Positions 9,564 through 19,392 of a stretch of 64,000 bases of DNA are shown here, piece by piece. A model generated the notes under the pieces. The model worked only from the letters and a program-made list of their open reading frames with translations. It did no database searches and was not told where the DNA came from. Position numbers and translations under genes: made by a program. The stretch comes from Symbiodinium sp. CCMP2592 (Eukaryota > Sar > Dinophyceae > Suessiales > Symbiodiniaceae). Each line of letters begins with the position of its first letter. Position 1 is the first letter of the stretch. The stretch lies in the NCBI GenBank assembly GCA_905221615.1, contig CAJNDT010003068.1:1-64000 (forward strand), read 5' to 3'.

Positions 9564-10113
9564 ATCTTTATAGAACCCTTAGAGATCCCTTTAAGGAGCC
9601 CTATATACGGCTCCCTTTAAAGGTACCCCAAATTTCCGGAAACTCCCCACCTCCACGACTGCAAGGTTGGCTTTCTGCAGAACCTGCTTGGATTGCCTGG
9701 GGCCTGCAACGCGGCAGATGCCACGCGAATAGGGTTTGGAATTCTGGGTTTACGGCATGGTGATGGCAATCTCCAGCCGAAAAGGAAAAGCGGAAACGGA
9801 AATGCGGTTAGCCAGAGGACGTATTTCAGGCTCGACGGTGTTGATGCGAAGCGGCATATAGTGAGAATGTGGATGCCACACACCATTGCATCAAAAAACA
9901 CAAGCTAACCGTATTGATGAAGTAACTCATGCTTGGTACAGGAATGTACAGGAGCTCATTCCAGCACTCGTAATGGAGACAGCTCGTCATCGGGACATTT
10001 TTTTGCTTTCAAAAGCAACTAAATAAGTGTCATGTGCCTTAGGACTGGCGAAGCATTTTCTTACAGGAGAGCTACAGATTCACAGCTGAAGGTTTGATGC
10101 GGGGGCTTGTTCC
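9564..10113. other. Repeat fragment, then no gene seen
   Basis: CCTTTAAAGG modules occur at 9588-9625. The rest holds short unsupported frames on both strands. Confidence 0.4.
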
Positions 10114-10200
10114 GTGGCTTCAAGCTGTAGTAGGCTGGGGAGCCAGCGATCCGCAAAGTGTGACAAACGGCTGCTGCTTGTTGTTTTTTTGCCATTGCAG

Positions 10201-10386
10201 GGCAACCTCCACGGTCTGTACTTTCAGCCTTTCTTGTTCATGATGACAAGTGGTGATCTGACGGCTGCTGGTGCGATAACTCAATGCTCACTCGCTGGAG
10301 CTCCGACAAGAGCTCATGTTGGCCCCGTTTTGGGCACCCTAAGTAGTAGGTGCCGTAATATAATACCAACCCAAAAAAGACCATAA
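10201..10386 (+). CDS. Weak candidate exon, unknown product
   Basis: A textbook-looking splice acceptor (polypyrimidine run, then TTGCCATTGCAG, ending at 10200) precedes an open frame of about 60 codons reading GNLHGLYFQPF and so on, until a stop inside a MITE. No family is recognised, and a minus-strand frame over the same bases also looks plausible, so this is only a lead. Confidence 0.2.
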   Translation, partial: GNLHGLYFQPFLFMMTSGDLTAAGAITQCSLAGAPTRAHVGPVLGTLSSRCRNIIPTQKRP

Positions 10387-10403
10387 TTTTGACAACCACC
10401 CAT
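10323..10403. mobile_element. MITE-like element, TGGGTGGTTGTC family (inverted, truncated copy)
   Basis: It ends with AATTTTGACAACCACCCATA and contains the core in the orientation opposite to the copies at 3673 and 9035; the other end is missing. Confidence 0.65.
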
Positions 10404-10754
10404 ATCTTACTATGTTGGTTGTCGGTATGTCCCCTAAACCATATGCAATAGGTAACCCCGATACATTCTGCATCTTCTGCTGTTTACAATGTCTTCCTAG
10501 CCTGAACCAGTGGCCCCACCTGAGCCTGAAATAACCTGCCTTTTTAGGGCGCCTTGCTATGATTTCAAAATACTATGTCGCACAAAAAGTACGTCCTTTA
10601 GGGTCTCGGTCCGTCTGAAACCTACAAAATTCGGCCCTGCACTCCTGTAACGCCAACAAACAAAGCGTTAGACAACCTATAGAACCCTGATTTCAAATCT
10701 GCCCCATACACCCGTGTAAGCCCTTCTAAAGCCACACGACAGCCTAGAGAAGCG
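10404..10754. other. No gene seen
   Basis: Nothing recognised. Confidence 0.5.
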
Positions 10755-10925
10755 AACGCAAATCCTAAACCCTAAACCTTAAACCCTAAAACTCTAAAAC
10801 CCTAGACCCTAACCCTAAAACCCTAAACCCCTAAACCCTAAACCCTAAAACCCCTATAGATCCCTTAAAGGAACCCCTATAGATTCCTTAAAGGAACCCC
10901 TAAAACCCTAAAACCCTAAAAACCC
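10755..10925. repeat. Telomere-like CCCTAAA tract with CCTTAAAGGAACCCC inserts
   Basis: Runs of AAACCCTAAACCCT are interrupted by two 24-bp units of the form ATAGATYCCTTAAAGGAACCCCT. Confidence 0.75.
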
Positions 10926-10999
10926 AAAGGCCCTGGCCAAGTCCAGGCAAGGCCAGGGAGGCGGCAAAGCGCTCCAACGATCGCAGGGGGGGCTCCCCT

Positions 11000-11206
11000 G
11001 GTGGATGAGGGTCTTAGGTAGGTTCTTAAGGTGTTAGGTTTAGGGTGTAGGTAGGGCCTTAAGGTCTTAGGGTTTGAGGGTTTAGAGTGAGTCTTAAGAT
11101 CTTGGGATTTAGGGTTTAGGGAGGGTCTTAAAGTCTTAGGGTTTAGGGTTGAGAGAGAGTCTAAAGGTCTTAGGATTTAGGGTTTAGAGAGAGTCTTGAG
11201 GTCTTG
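11000..11206. repeat. Telomere-derived minisatellite, left part of the insertion target
   Basis: Imperfect units of about 40 bp built from TTTAGGGAGGGTCTTAAGGTCTTAGGG. The same unit continues at 42136-42330 on the far side of the retroelement, showing that the element inserted into this array. The last five bases (TCTTG, 11202-11206) are the target duplication. Confidence 0.8.
11202..11206. repeat. Target site duplication TCTTG (left)
   Basis: Directly outside the left LTR; identical to 42136-42140 outside the right LTR. Five bases is the usual Ty1/copia duplication length. Confidence 0.9.
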
Positions 11207-11638
11207 TGCGTGGGGGATTGATCTCGACTTGGTTGCTGCTCTCCCCACCAGAGCTGTAATGAATGTAGGTGTGGCTGGCTAGCACTCTCCACAGACTGGA
11301 CCCTGTCTCTCCCTCTTACTTCCACACGTGCGATCCTATGCAGGCAGAACCGGCGGCCGTTCCTTTTGCACTCACTGCCGGCGGCGGTTCGTCTGTGCAA
11401 CGGGATAGCTCTGATTGCTCAGGATAGAAGACACATATAGCACTTAGCTATGGGCATTGACTTGAGCCAAACGTTGCGTTGGCGGTCACATAGAAAGGTA
11501 AAGATGAGGGATGCGTAGCATGCCCCCTAGAGTCGAGGGACGCGTAGCGTGCCCCCTTCTCTTGCACTTTACACGGTCTTGCTCACAGCTCTTATAGTGA
11601 CACCTTAGAACTTGACAAGGCATCGCAGTCCGTTCGCA
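11207..11638 (-). repeat. 3' LTR (432 bp)
   Basis: By eye it matches 41704-42135 base for base. It begins TGCG and ends CGCA. It contains two dyad elements, ATGCGTAGCAT (11511-11521) and ACGCGTAGCGT (11540-11550), each followed by GCCCCCT. A TATAAG-like hexamer on the minus strand lies about 45 bp from the LTR 5' end; its role is uncertain because dinoflagellate promoters usually lack TATA boxes. Confidence 0.95.
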
Positions 11639-11644
11639 CCCCCC
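11639..11644 (-). promoter_or_regulatory. Polypurine tract (GGGGGG) next to the 3' LTR
   Basis: On the minus strand CATGGGGGG directly abuts the LTR start TGCG. This is where plus-strand DNA synthesis would be primed. It is short but correctly placed. Confidence 0.7.
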
Positions 11645-11889
11645 ATGAGTTGCGTCTCCGACGCTGCTCACCCGGAAGATGGCACGATAGGACAACAGAA
11701 AATTTCCGCCGCAACGTTGACATTGAAAATCAGAGCTTGGCATCCCAATTAGAAACGTTGTGACACTCATCTACGTCAGTAACGATCCCCTGAAATGACA
11801 AACGAATCAGGCGTCACCGAAGAAAGAAGCATTCGCGATGGCATTCCATGGGCGAAGCTCAGAGGTCACGAACTGATAGGCGAGGAAGA
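11645..11889 (-). other. Retroelement 3' untranslated region
   Basis: About 245 bp between the ORF2 stop and the polypurine tract. No conserved frame is seen. Confidence 0.6.
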
Positions 11890-14800
11890 TTAGGCGTTGT
11901 CTCGCCACCATCTTCGCGTTGACGTAGGATCGCGGTCCCAGGGCCGGAGGTTCTCCTCTGGATACTGGTTCCTCTGCTTTCCTTTGTCCTTGCCTTTGTT
12001 TCGGCCTTTGCCGGCGATGTAGTCGTGGTAGGAGTTGGTGTTCCAGCCACCATGTTGCTCACCTCCGGTTCTTCCACGCCCTTTTGAAGGTCCCTTGGAT
12101 GAAGAAGCGCTTTCACGTTCCTCCGTAGTGACAGGCGTGTCCAGGATGGATGTACCACCTGGAGGAAGATAGTCAGCGGCCGAAATGTGGTGTAGGGCTT
12201 CCGTACGCTTGGTCGTCGGGTTTTGCTGTCTCTCAGCCTTGGATCTGTTCAATCTGTCCATGAAATGCGCAGGCATTTGCACACTGTGGTCCACCAGCAA
12301 GCCGATGGTCTGGACTGACTGATCAGAATGAGTCAGCAGAATACCGACGGGGTCGATGTACAAGAAGTCCACTGGTCCAGTTGGCGTTGGTCGTAGCACT
12401 GAGAATTGTTGGTGTCCCGTCACCATTGGAATCACCTCGCACAGGACGTTCAGGCAACAAAAGTGCATAGCCTTTACATCTTCATCCCTTTCGCTCTTCA
12501 AGTAAGTAGTAGGGTTGAAGTTGTCCCTGCCAATTCCCATCATGTTGGCTCCCCGTGTAAGTAAAGAAAGCATCTGGTTCGTCCGGAAGCGCTTCAAGGT
12601 GTAAGTCCCGTTGGGATCATACTGTTTGAGGTTCTCAGGTTCCTTGGCAAAGCGAATGATCTCCTCATCAGTCACATCCTTGCTCACACCCGTTTCCCTA
12701 TCCACTGCCGCCAAAGATCCCCACTTTCCAAGCACATCATAGCGCTGGCCAAGTGCGAAACTTTCCCTCATCTGAAACAACGGCATAGTCGCCCACTTTG
12801 CGAATCCTGACCAAGCCTTGTAGATGGATCTGCATACCACGTATGCCATGTACGACAGAGCGGTCATGTTCGCGTCAATGCAATGGGCATTTCGCTTTCC
12901 AGAATAGTAAGATGGCTGCATGGCGGTACGTGCAAGTTGTAGCTCAGGATCGATGTTCAAAGACTGGCCGGTAATGAAGACGGGACGACGTTCCTGTGCG
13001 ATTGCTTCTGGAACTGCGTCATCAAAGTCCTCTCCAGGCTCGATGTCCATTTCTTCATCAGGTTCCTGTTCTGGATCGTCTTCCGCGATGACAGATGGTT
13101 CTGGGATTTCTTCAGGTTCCGCAACGGTCTCTACCTCCATGGCTTCCTGCTCCTCTTCGGGCGCCTCAGGCACTGCGGCTGCTGCGGCTTCCATTGTCTG
13201 AGCAATGAAGTCACTGGGGATCTCCGTAGGAGTCTCCCGTTGTGGAGAACCTTGGTAATATCCGCTCGAAATGAACTGTGACCAGCAAGACGTGCATCGG
13301 GAGAAACATGCTGGAACGATGTTGTAGCATGCCGGGCATACCCTCATTCTCCGTCCATCCTCGTCTCTGCGTAGGTCTTCGGGTCGCCAATTCTTGATGA
13401 CAAACTTGATTCCTTTGTCCATGTAGTGATGCCGAACCGTGTTCTCCCTGTGGGACTCCAGGACAGTCGTGAGGTCACGAATGATCTGCTCCTTGCTTGT
13501 GTCGTGGGGTCCAGGAGGCATCTCGCAAAGCAATTCCATGATCTTGCTTGGCGTTCGGTATCTCTCGAACTCGGGAAGCAACGGTGATGCATTGTAGTCC
13601 AACACCAGCTCTTTCTCCAACCTTTCATCGTAGATCTTTTCCACCAGAGCGAAAGAGTGTGTATCTCGAGGATCAGGGACGCAAAACCATACCTCCTTGA
13701 CGAAATGGAAAGGTATCGTTCGACCAACGATCATGATGCCGCTGTCTGTGATACGTCCATCCTCTCGTGCAAGATCTTGCGATGGGACATGAAGGACCGC
13801 CAATGGCATGTGCTTGGCGTCTCGTCCATGTACTCGCATCTTGGTCGTTGCGTTCCGGTGATCGAACGGCGCAAACACCCCCCAATAGCTGTGGAGTCTG
13901 CCACCTTGGTTGCCTCGGAATTGGCGCCTATGGTCGAAGTCCCCGTCGGGGTCCTCCGAACCAGGCATGATGCCTTGCGTGACAATGGAATCCAAGTTGC
14001 GGCATGCCGTAGCGTGGAACGCACCTCCAAGACGTTGCAAGAGGGTCATAGATGGAGATATTGCGAACCTGTTCTTGTCCAACTGAAGCAAATTGTTCTG
14101 GGGATCTGAGTGCGCAGAGTGACCACTCGTAGCCCGAACTGCCCATGGCTTCACCCAGCCGTTGCATAGGTTCAGGTACCTCTGGCCATGCCGGCAATGA
14201 TCGTTGTTCTGGATCTCCGTGATCTGGTCCTGAACCGATACCAACCTGTTCGAACCTGCTGATCCAAGAACTTCCGTGCCGGGGTCCTTCACTCTCACAC
14301 CCAGGAACTGCAACCGAATCTTGGCCTTGTTGCGTTTCGTGGCTGCAATCATGTTCCCCTGGAACAATAGCTGAAGTCTTTCATTGTACACTCTCTTCTT
14401 CTGTTGATCATCGGTCCTTGAGACCCCTTCGGTGATGCGTCTGCTTTCATGGGTCCATAGTGGCTCATGCCTCACCAAGTCTTCGATCATCACCCATCCT
14501 CCTTCATCACATTTGATGACACTGTTGAATGCCACCTGGCACCTGTTGTCAAGCCATTCCGAGCCTGGGCGCCTGGCGATTCTGTGGCGCAAGTCAGACT
14601 GGATGCATGATAGCGCCCAATCCGCGTTCAATCTGCGCTGACGAGTGATGTTGCGAAGGACAACTTCGTTCACGATGTCCCACCGATTGTTGATGAAGCT
14701 TGCACCCTTGGTTGGGATCAGGTCGAGAATCCCGCACCGGATTGGCCTTCCGCCGCCGATGGATTCATAGCCTGGATTGGTGTAGCTATGAGTGTTTTCA

Positions 14801-17800
14801 TCGTAAGCAAAGCTAGGACGGTCTCCTCGTTGAGGTAGGCGTCGGTCGCGATGGTCCGAAAGCTGCTCAATGATGTCCACCACTCGCTGGCTATTCTCTG
14901 GTCCCGATTCCTGCAGTGGTACGCCACAAGCATCATTTAGGCCCCGACGATTCTCCACATCCGTGCAGAGATTGTGTTTGTTCTCATAACGGATCAAGAC
15001 CACATCACCCCGTACGGCTTCGCCTCCGCGTCGCGGTCGGGCTTTGGCCTTGGGTCGTCGGTCCGAGGATGCAACACTCACATGATCTGTGGTGTCAACG
15101 TCCATTGGCTCAGCCTCTTGTGTAGGTACTCGACGTGGATATCGAAGAAGACTTTCCTTGATAATCTGGACGCCTCGAAGTACCAGATCCCGGGTTGCAG
15201 CATTTTCTGTGCAATTGGACAGAGTGTGTAGATCACTGCCACAAGCGACACAGAACGTGATGCGGTCGCTTCCGACTGACATTTCGCCCTGAGCGAGTAC
15301 GCCAACATAGTCCTGAAGCTGCGTGACAAATCCTTCACGAATTGCATGCCTGGGATCAGGGCCTTCTGCACCTTGCTCTTCTTCGGGTTGCGCATCCACA
15401 TCCACATCCTGTGCAGGTATTGGTGGAGCAACTGAGAACCCTGGATCGTCCGTGACGTTGTCAGCGGCCTGTGTCTCGTCGGTTCTCGCAATCTCTACAG
15501 GGTAGATATCACCATCGACGATCACTGTGAAATCAATCACGAGGTCAGCGGACATGTTGTTGACGATCTCAGCGACTGCTTCATTCTTCTTGGGCGGTGT
15601 CCTTTTGCGCGGGGAGTCAACCGTGATCAGCTCGATAGCTTCGGCCGACGCGTAGCGGAAGAATGATCTTTCGATTCCCCTCGCGCACGCATTTGCTCCC
15701 TCAAGGCCACCCCAATTCGGAAAATGACTTGGGTGTCTCATTGCAATTGTAAGAAGCCCGAGCGCCAGCTCCACTGTGTCACCCAGGAGCTCTTCCTTGG
15801 GCAAGACTGACCCTCTGTAGCATTCTTGGCGCTCTTCCGGAGTCAAAAGCATCCTCATGAAACCAGCATAAGCGCAGTTCCCGGCATCGTAGTAGCAGAT
15901 GTAGCATGTCTTGCCTTCGGAGTCGTACCCTCTGTCCCACGCCAACTGTTTGGCCTTTCCCCATGCCGCGTACTCGATGGCCTGACTGGCTGTGATTCGG
16001 AGACCACCGTAGTGAGAAACCGTCTTGCCGATGTCTTCATAGACCATCTCTGCACAAACTTTGAGGAACTCCTTGATGTCCACGCGAGGATCCACGAATT
16101 GAAGCCTCAGGTCATAAAGGTGCTTTGCGCAAGCCAAGGTGTACTTCTGGGACGTGATCAAGTCATTGAAGGAGCTGATTTGATGCTGCATCTTCAAGGC
16201 TGAAGTATGCGCGCACCCAATGCAGTGTCCAGGATACCCGTTTCCGGTCGGCTTGAAGAAGGCTTGTGCGTAGCACTCAGCCAACTTCATTGCTTCACAT
16301 CCAGGGCAATAGAACGTTCTCCCTTTGACATAACCAGTGTTCAGGGTCGCATAGGTGTCGATCCTGAACCAGTAGTGCCTGTTGTCGTAGTAGGCCTCGG
16401 GGACGGTCATGGCGATGTCAAAATCCTGCCAGGTGACTGTGGACGATTCAGCGACCGTGTCACCCTGGGCACCCGACCTGATCTGTTGCTGCTGTTCCCC
16501 CGTAAACCATGTCTGCGAAATCTTGGTGGACGTCTTGACTTCACTCTTGTCCTCCCAAATCTCGACAAGCGACGGGTGAGCGACTGAGTCGGTTCGGACT
16601 GTTTCGTCCCATGAGCGAACTTTCGATGCCTCAACAAAGCACGTGGATACCATCTTCTCGCAGAACAGCTGCTTCTCGTAGATAGCTAGGCCCAATTTGA
16701 ACCTGACCCGATTGTCCGGTGGTGGCACCTTTTCGACTGACAGTGTATGCACGCCTGACGACGCATGTTTCGCCTGGCTATACATTCTTGACCAAAACGA
16801 AGATCCATGAATCACCACGCATGCCCGGGCCCGCAACTCCAGTTCAATATACATTCCCAGCGCGTGGAAGCCGTTGAACATAGAAGCTTTCTGTCGAAGG
16901 TAATTGCTGGCTGCTCCTACGAACCGTAAGTCATGATTGATGTTGACAATTGGAGGGCGCGTGGTACGCTTCCCTGCCGCAATGATGGGGTCAACGTACG
17001 TGACCTTGAGCTGTCGCTGCAAGTCAGCACGAATCGCTGCTCCGTCTCCGACCTCACTCATCGGAAATGATATGTTCTCGATGAGGATCGCCTGGAGAGA
17101 CAGATGGTAATGCAACGTGACGGTTGCAAGCTGCTCTTCAGTCAAGCCATCCAATGTCTCATTCACAGATTCCAACGATCCCTTTGTGACTTGGAAGTTG
17201 TAGTTGGCACCTGCGGTGATCGACGGGCTCACAATGTAGATCTCACTCCATCCATGCATGACGAGATTTTCTCTCACTGTATGCGACGACCCTCTGGTCC
17301 TTGCGACCATGTCAAAGTCTTGGACGAGGATTGTGCATTGAGAGCGCATAGTCGCGGCATCAGGCTTGCCACCCATACCCAAACTATTGCGAAATCCGTT
17401 CAGCGTGTTCATGGTATTGATCCTTGCTTCTGCCGGAATTTCATCGTTGTCGACAAGATCGCTGTCTGCCTCGATCATCACTGCCGAGGTAAGCATTGGA
17501 GGAGAAGGAAGATGCACGCACGACACCAATGCCAATGCATGGTACAGCCGCGAATACATCCGTAACCACATCTTCGTGCTCAGCTTCACGTAGACCTTCA
17601 GGTTGAGACCCTTGTCGTCACTTTGAGAGACGGAACGAATCCTTGCCAAGTAGGTCACCAGTCTTCTGACGTAATGCTGAATCGGTGTGGTCCCCACGTC
17701 GTGGTTGGCCACGAACTTTGGCGTCTCATCAATGGTAGGTGGGTACTCGTCTTGATCACGGGTCGTCGCCAGCAAGCTCGAGCGACAGCCCTTTTCATCG

Positions 17801-19392
17801 ATGTTGACGTAATGGTACCAACTTTCCTGAGCGCCAGCGGGGATTGGAGCTTCCTCCCATGTCGGTTGCGATGGTTCCTCTTCCGGTTGCGAAGTCGATG
17901 GTTGTGGAGGAGGTGCCGCAGAAGATGATGACGCCGATGCCGTTGCCTCGTCCGTCCTCGCCCTCTTTGGTCCGTGGCTAGGGGTGGCTCGAGGCTCGGT
18001 AGCGGATCCTTGTGTTTGTCCCGGCGTTCTTCCATGCTCAGGGTGCACGATTCCTTCCGGTTCGAGGTTGCTTGCCGTAGGCATCGCCACCCTCCCCCTT
18101 GAGTACACCCAGCTAGGATGCCGTTGAAGGTTGGGCGGAAATAGGCCATCATCTTGCATAAGCGGACTCGGTGCCCCCATCTGTTGGAATTCTGCTTCCC
18201 ATATGCTCAACGTGGCGCGTTTGGTAGAGCAGTCGACCACATACCCAGATTCAACTCCGCACTGATTCCAGGTGTAGCTTCGGAACGCATCCGGCAATTG
18301 GAAACCGTTCCTGTCTTGATCTGCACATACAGCATCCACATGGTGCTTGAGGAAAGAATACGTGGTGTAGTCGGAATCAGGGAGCACATCGTTGGACCAT
18401 CTGTAATGCGGGTGTCCAGTATCTGGATCAACCCATGATACGTAGGAATGAAGCACGTGGAGACAGACACTGAACGCCTGGAGCGAGTTCATCGCAAAGG
18501 CGAGCGGATGTCCCATGCCTTGAGGCATTGTGCGCATCATCAAAGCCAGCTGGTGAACGTTGAGTGGCGTAGCGCCATCGTTGTTCGCTGCACATTCTTG
18601 GTTGTAGGTCCGTAGTCCATACCCAGTGTGTTTTGCGAACATGTACATCAGCTTGCACACCCTACATAACGTAGGCTCCGCCAACAGGTCTGATTGGTCA
18701 GGTGCTCTACCCGACATTGGCAACTTGTGGTAGTAGTCCTGATTCACCGTATACCATTGTTGAATTCTCGTGTCTGTCACAGTCTGGTAGGGCGTCTCCA
18801 CGGAGTTGATGAGAACGGCGAGGTTGTAGTACCCGTCCGCACTGACGATGTTCCTTGTTGCAGTGTTCAAGTCGAACCGAACTTGCTTTCGTTCTTGTTC
18901 CAGTTCAACCACAGCCAATTTTGCATCATCGCGGATCACTTCCTCATCCACCATGAACCTGGTGATGGCATTGAACTTCCCCTCGTAGTCAGCAACAATG
19001 TGTTTGAGACCTCCACCAAACTTGATGACCATGGCGAGTATCTCCCCATAGGGTTTGTCCATGTACTCCTCAGGGGCAGCAAATAAGCAAGCTTTGAGGA
19101 TTTCTCGGACTCGAATGGAAAGATCCCCTCCTGGCGACAGATTTGCACACGTGAACAGCAAGACCAACGGAGGTGCTTTGAACGCTGCCCATGTGCGAAT
19201 GAGATCATTGTCGACCACTTTGTCTTTCGTAATCTTCGGCGGGAGCGAAACGCTCTGCGACGAATCCCCAGAATACATCTCCAGGAACTTGTGGAACTTC
19301 AGAAACGTTCGCATCATCCCACCAGACGGGAAAACTTCTTCGTGGTCCACTCCTTCGAAGGCCAGCTCGTAGGCATTGTAGCTTTCAGCCAT
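11890..19392 (-). CDS. Retroelement ORF2: 2500-aa protein with Tpt1/KptA-like domain (left copy, intact)
   Basis: An uninterrupted 2500-codon cistron after pol, in another frame. Its ATG lies in GAGCCATGG, a strong start context, about 110 nt after the pol stop. Visible parts: helical N-terminal region (1-420); Pro/Ser/Gln-rich linker with a basic GPKRAR patch (about 455-540); a large unrecognised region (540-1300) with CxxC pairs near 1030-1060 and 1160-1175; an acidic linker (about 1310-1345); a CxxC cluster near 1385; a Tpt1/KptA-like region (about 1600-1908) with L-R1602-H1603, DEGGW1633, R1693, R1753-ATSGH, H1793-AT and R1832-LH; a zinc-ribbon-like CPAC...CTSC (about 2018-2037); a long Glu/Asp-rich stretch (2065-2130); an unrecognised domain (2140-2360); and a Gly/Lys/Arg tail suited to RNA binding. 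No signal peptide or membrane segment is seen, so it is not env-like. The KptA family removes 2'-phosphate from spliced RNA using NAD; its role here is inference. Confidence 0.85.
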   Translation of the reverse strand: MAESYNAYELAFEGVDHEEVFPSGGMMRTFLKFHKFLEMYSGDSSQSVSLPPKITKDKVVDNDLIRTWAAFKAPPLVLLFTCANLSPGGDLSIRVREILKACLFAAPEEYMDKPYGEILAMVIKFGGGLKHIVADYEGKFNAITRFMVDEEVIRDDAKLAVVELEQERKQVRFDLNTATRNIVSADGYYNLAVLINSVETPYQTVTDTRIQQWYTVNQDYYHKLPMSGRAPDQSDLLAEPTLCRVCKLMYMFAKHTGYGLRTYNQECAANNDGATPLNVHQLALMMRTMPQGMGHPLAFAMNSLQAFSVCLHVLHSYVSWVDPDTGHPHYRWSNDVLPDSDYTTYSFLKHHVDAVCADQDRNGFQLPDAFRSYTWNQCGVESGYVVDCSTKRATLSIWEAEFQQMGAPSPLMQDDGLFPPNLQRHPSWVYSRGRVAMPTASNLEPEGIVHPEHGRTPGQTQGSATEPRATPSHGPKRARTDEATASASSSSAAPPPQPSTSQPEEEPSQPTWEEAPIPAGAQESWYHYVNIDEKGCRSSLLATTRDQDEYPPTIDETPKFVANHDVGTTPIQHYVRRLVTYLARIRSVSQSDDKGLNLKVYVKLSTKMWLRMYSRLYHALALVSCVHLPSPPMLTSAVMIEADSDLVDNDEIPAEARINTMNTLNGFRNSLGMGGKPDAATMRSQCTILVQDFDMVARTRGSSHTVRENLVMHGWSEIYIVSPSITAGANYNFQVTKGSLESVNETLDGLTEEQLATVTLHYHLSLQAILIENISFPMSEVGDGAAIRADLQRQLKVTYVDPIIAAGKRTTRPPIVNINHDLRFVGAASNYLRQKASMFNGFHALGMYIELELRARACVVIHGSSFWSRMYSQAKHASSGVHTLSVEKVPPPDNRVRFKLGLAIYEKQLFCEKMVSTCFVEASKVRSWDETVRTDSVAHPSLVEIWEDKSEVKTSTKISQTWFTGEQQQQIRSGAQGDTVAESSTVTWQDFDIAMTVPEAYYDNRHYWFRIDTYATLNTGYVKGRTFYCPGCEAMKLAECYAQAFFKPTGNGYPGHCIGCAHTSALKMQHQISSFNDLITSQKYTLACAKHLYDLRLQFVDPRVDIKEFLKVCAEMVYEDIGKTVSHYGGLRITASQAIEYAAWGKAKQLAWDRGYDSEGKTCYICYYDAGNCAYAGFMRMLLTPEERQECYRGSVLPKEELLGDTVELALGLLTIAMRHPSHFPNWGGLEGANACARGIERSFFRYASAEAIELITVDSPRKRTPPKKNEAVAEIVNNMSADLVIDFTVIVDGDIYPVEIARTDETQAADNVTDDPGFSVAPPIPAQDVDVDAQPEEEQGAEGPDPRHAIREGFVTQLQDYVGVLAQGEMSVGSDRITFCVACGSDLHTLSNCTENAATRDLVLRGVQIIKESLLRYPRRVPTQEAEPMDVDTTDHVSVASSDRRPKAKARPRRGGEAVRGDVVLIRYENKHNLCTDVENRRGLNDACGVPLQESGPENSQRVVDIIEQLSDHRDRRLPQRGDRPSFAYDENTHSYTNPGYESIGGGRPIRCGILDLIPTKGASFINNRWDIVNEVVLRNITRQRRLNADWALSCIQSDLRHRIARRPGSEWLDNRCQVAFNSVIKCDEGGWVMIEDLVRHEPLWTHESRRITEGVSRTDDQQKKRVYNERLQLLFQGNMIAATKRNKAKIRLQFLGVRVKDPGTEVLGSAGSNRLVSVQDQITEIQNNDHCRHGQRYLNLCNGWVKPWAVRATSGHSAHSDPQNNLLQLDKNRFAISPSMTLLQRLGGAFHATACRNLDSIVTQGIMPGSEDPDGDFDHRRQFRGNQGGRLHSYWGVFAPFDHRNATTKMRVHGRDAKHMPLAVLHVPSQDLAREDGRITDSGIMIVGRTIPFHFVKEVWFCVPDPRDTHSFALVEKIYDERLEKELVLDYNASPLLPEFERYRTPSKIMELLCEMPPGPHDTSKEQIIRDLTTVLESHRENTVRHHYMDKGIKFVIKNWRPEDLRRDEDGRRMRVCPACYNIVPACFSRCTSCWSQFISSGYYQGSPQRETPTEIPSDFIAQTMEAAAAAVPEAPEEEQEAMEVETVAEPEEIPEPSVIAEDDPEQEPDEEMDIEPGEDFDDAVPEAIAQERRPVFITGQSLNIDPELQLARTAMQPSYYSGKRNAHCIDANMTALSYMAYVVCRSIYKAWSGFAKWATMPLFQMRESFALGQRYDVLGKWGSLAAVDRETGVSKDVTDEEIIRFAKEPENLKQYDPNGTYTLKRFRTNQMLSLLTRGANMMGIGRDNFNPTTYLKSERDEDVKAMHFCCLNVLCEVIPMVTGHQQFSVLRPTPTGPVDFLYIDPVGILLTHSDQSVQTIGLLVDHSVQMPAHFMDRLNRSKAERQQNPTTKRTEALHHISAADYLPPGGTSILDTPVTTEERESASSSKGPSKGRGRTGGEQHGGWNTNSYHDYIAGKGRNKGKDKGKQRNQYPEENLRPWDRDPTSTRRWWRDNA
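13669..14592 (-). other. Tpt1/KptA-like RNA 2'-phosphotransferase domain within ORF2
   Basis: Residues about 1600-1908 of ORF2. In the family, an N-terminal winged-helix half carries an LRH motif and a D-x-D/G-G-W/Y motif, then a K-x-R-F type motif; the C-terminal ADP-ribosyltransferase-like half has QGHS, HGT and R-x-HVH motifs and ends with a VWL...VP strand. Here I see LRH (1601-1603), DEGGWV (1629-1634), KIRLQF with R1693, RATSGHS (1753-1759), HAT (1793-1795), GRLHSYW with R1832, then PLAVLHV and VWFCVP. The four catalytic positions (Arg-His-Arg-Arg) are thus all present, with large spacers. The Gln before GHS and the Gly of HGT are replaced (S and A). Family assignment by motif reading only. 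Confidence 0.65.

Noticed and set aside
12920..13201. Ser/Gly-rich plus-strand frame within ORF2
   Set aside because: Exact shadow of the acidic stretch of ORF2 on the minus strand; the same holds for the other plus-strand frames between 11890 and 41600 (for example 24091-24741, 39303-39572).
11890..19392. ORF2 as an envelope gene (retrovirus-like element)
   Set aside because: No signal peptide, membrane segment or cleavage-site pattern; domains look intracellular and RNA-related.
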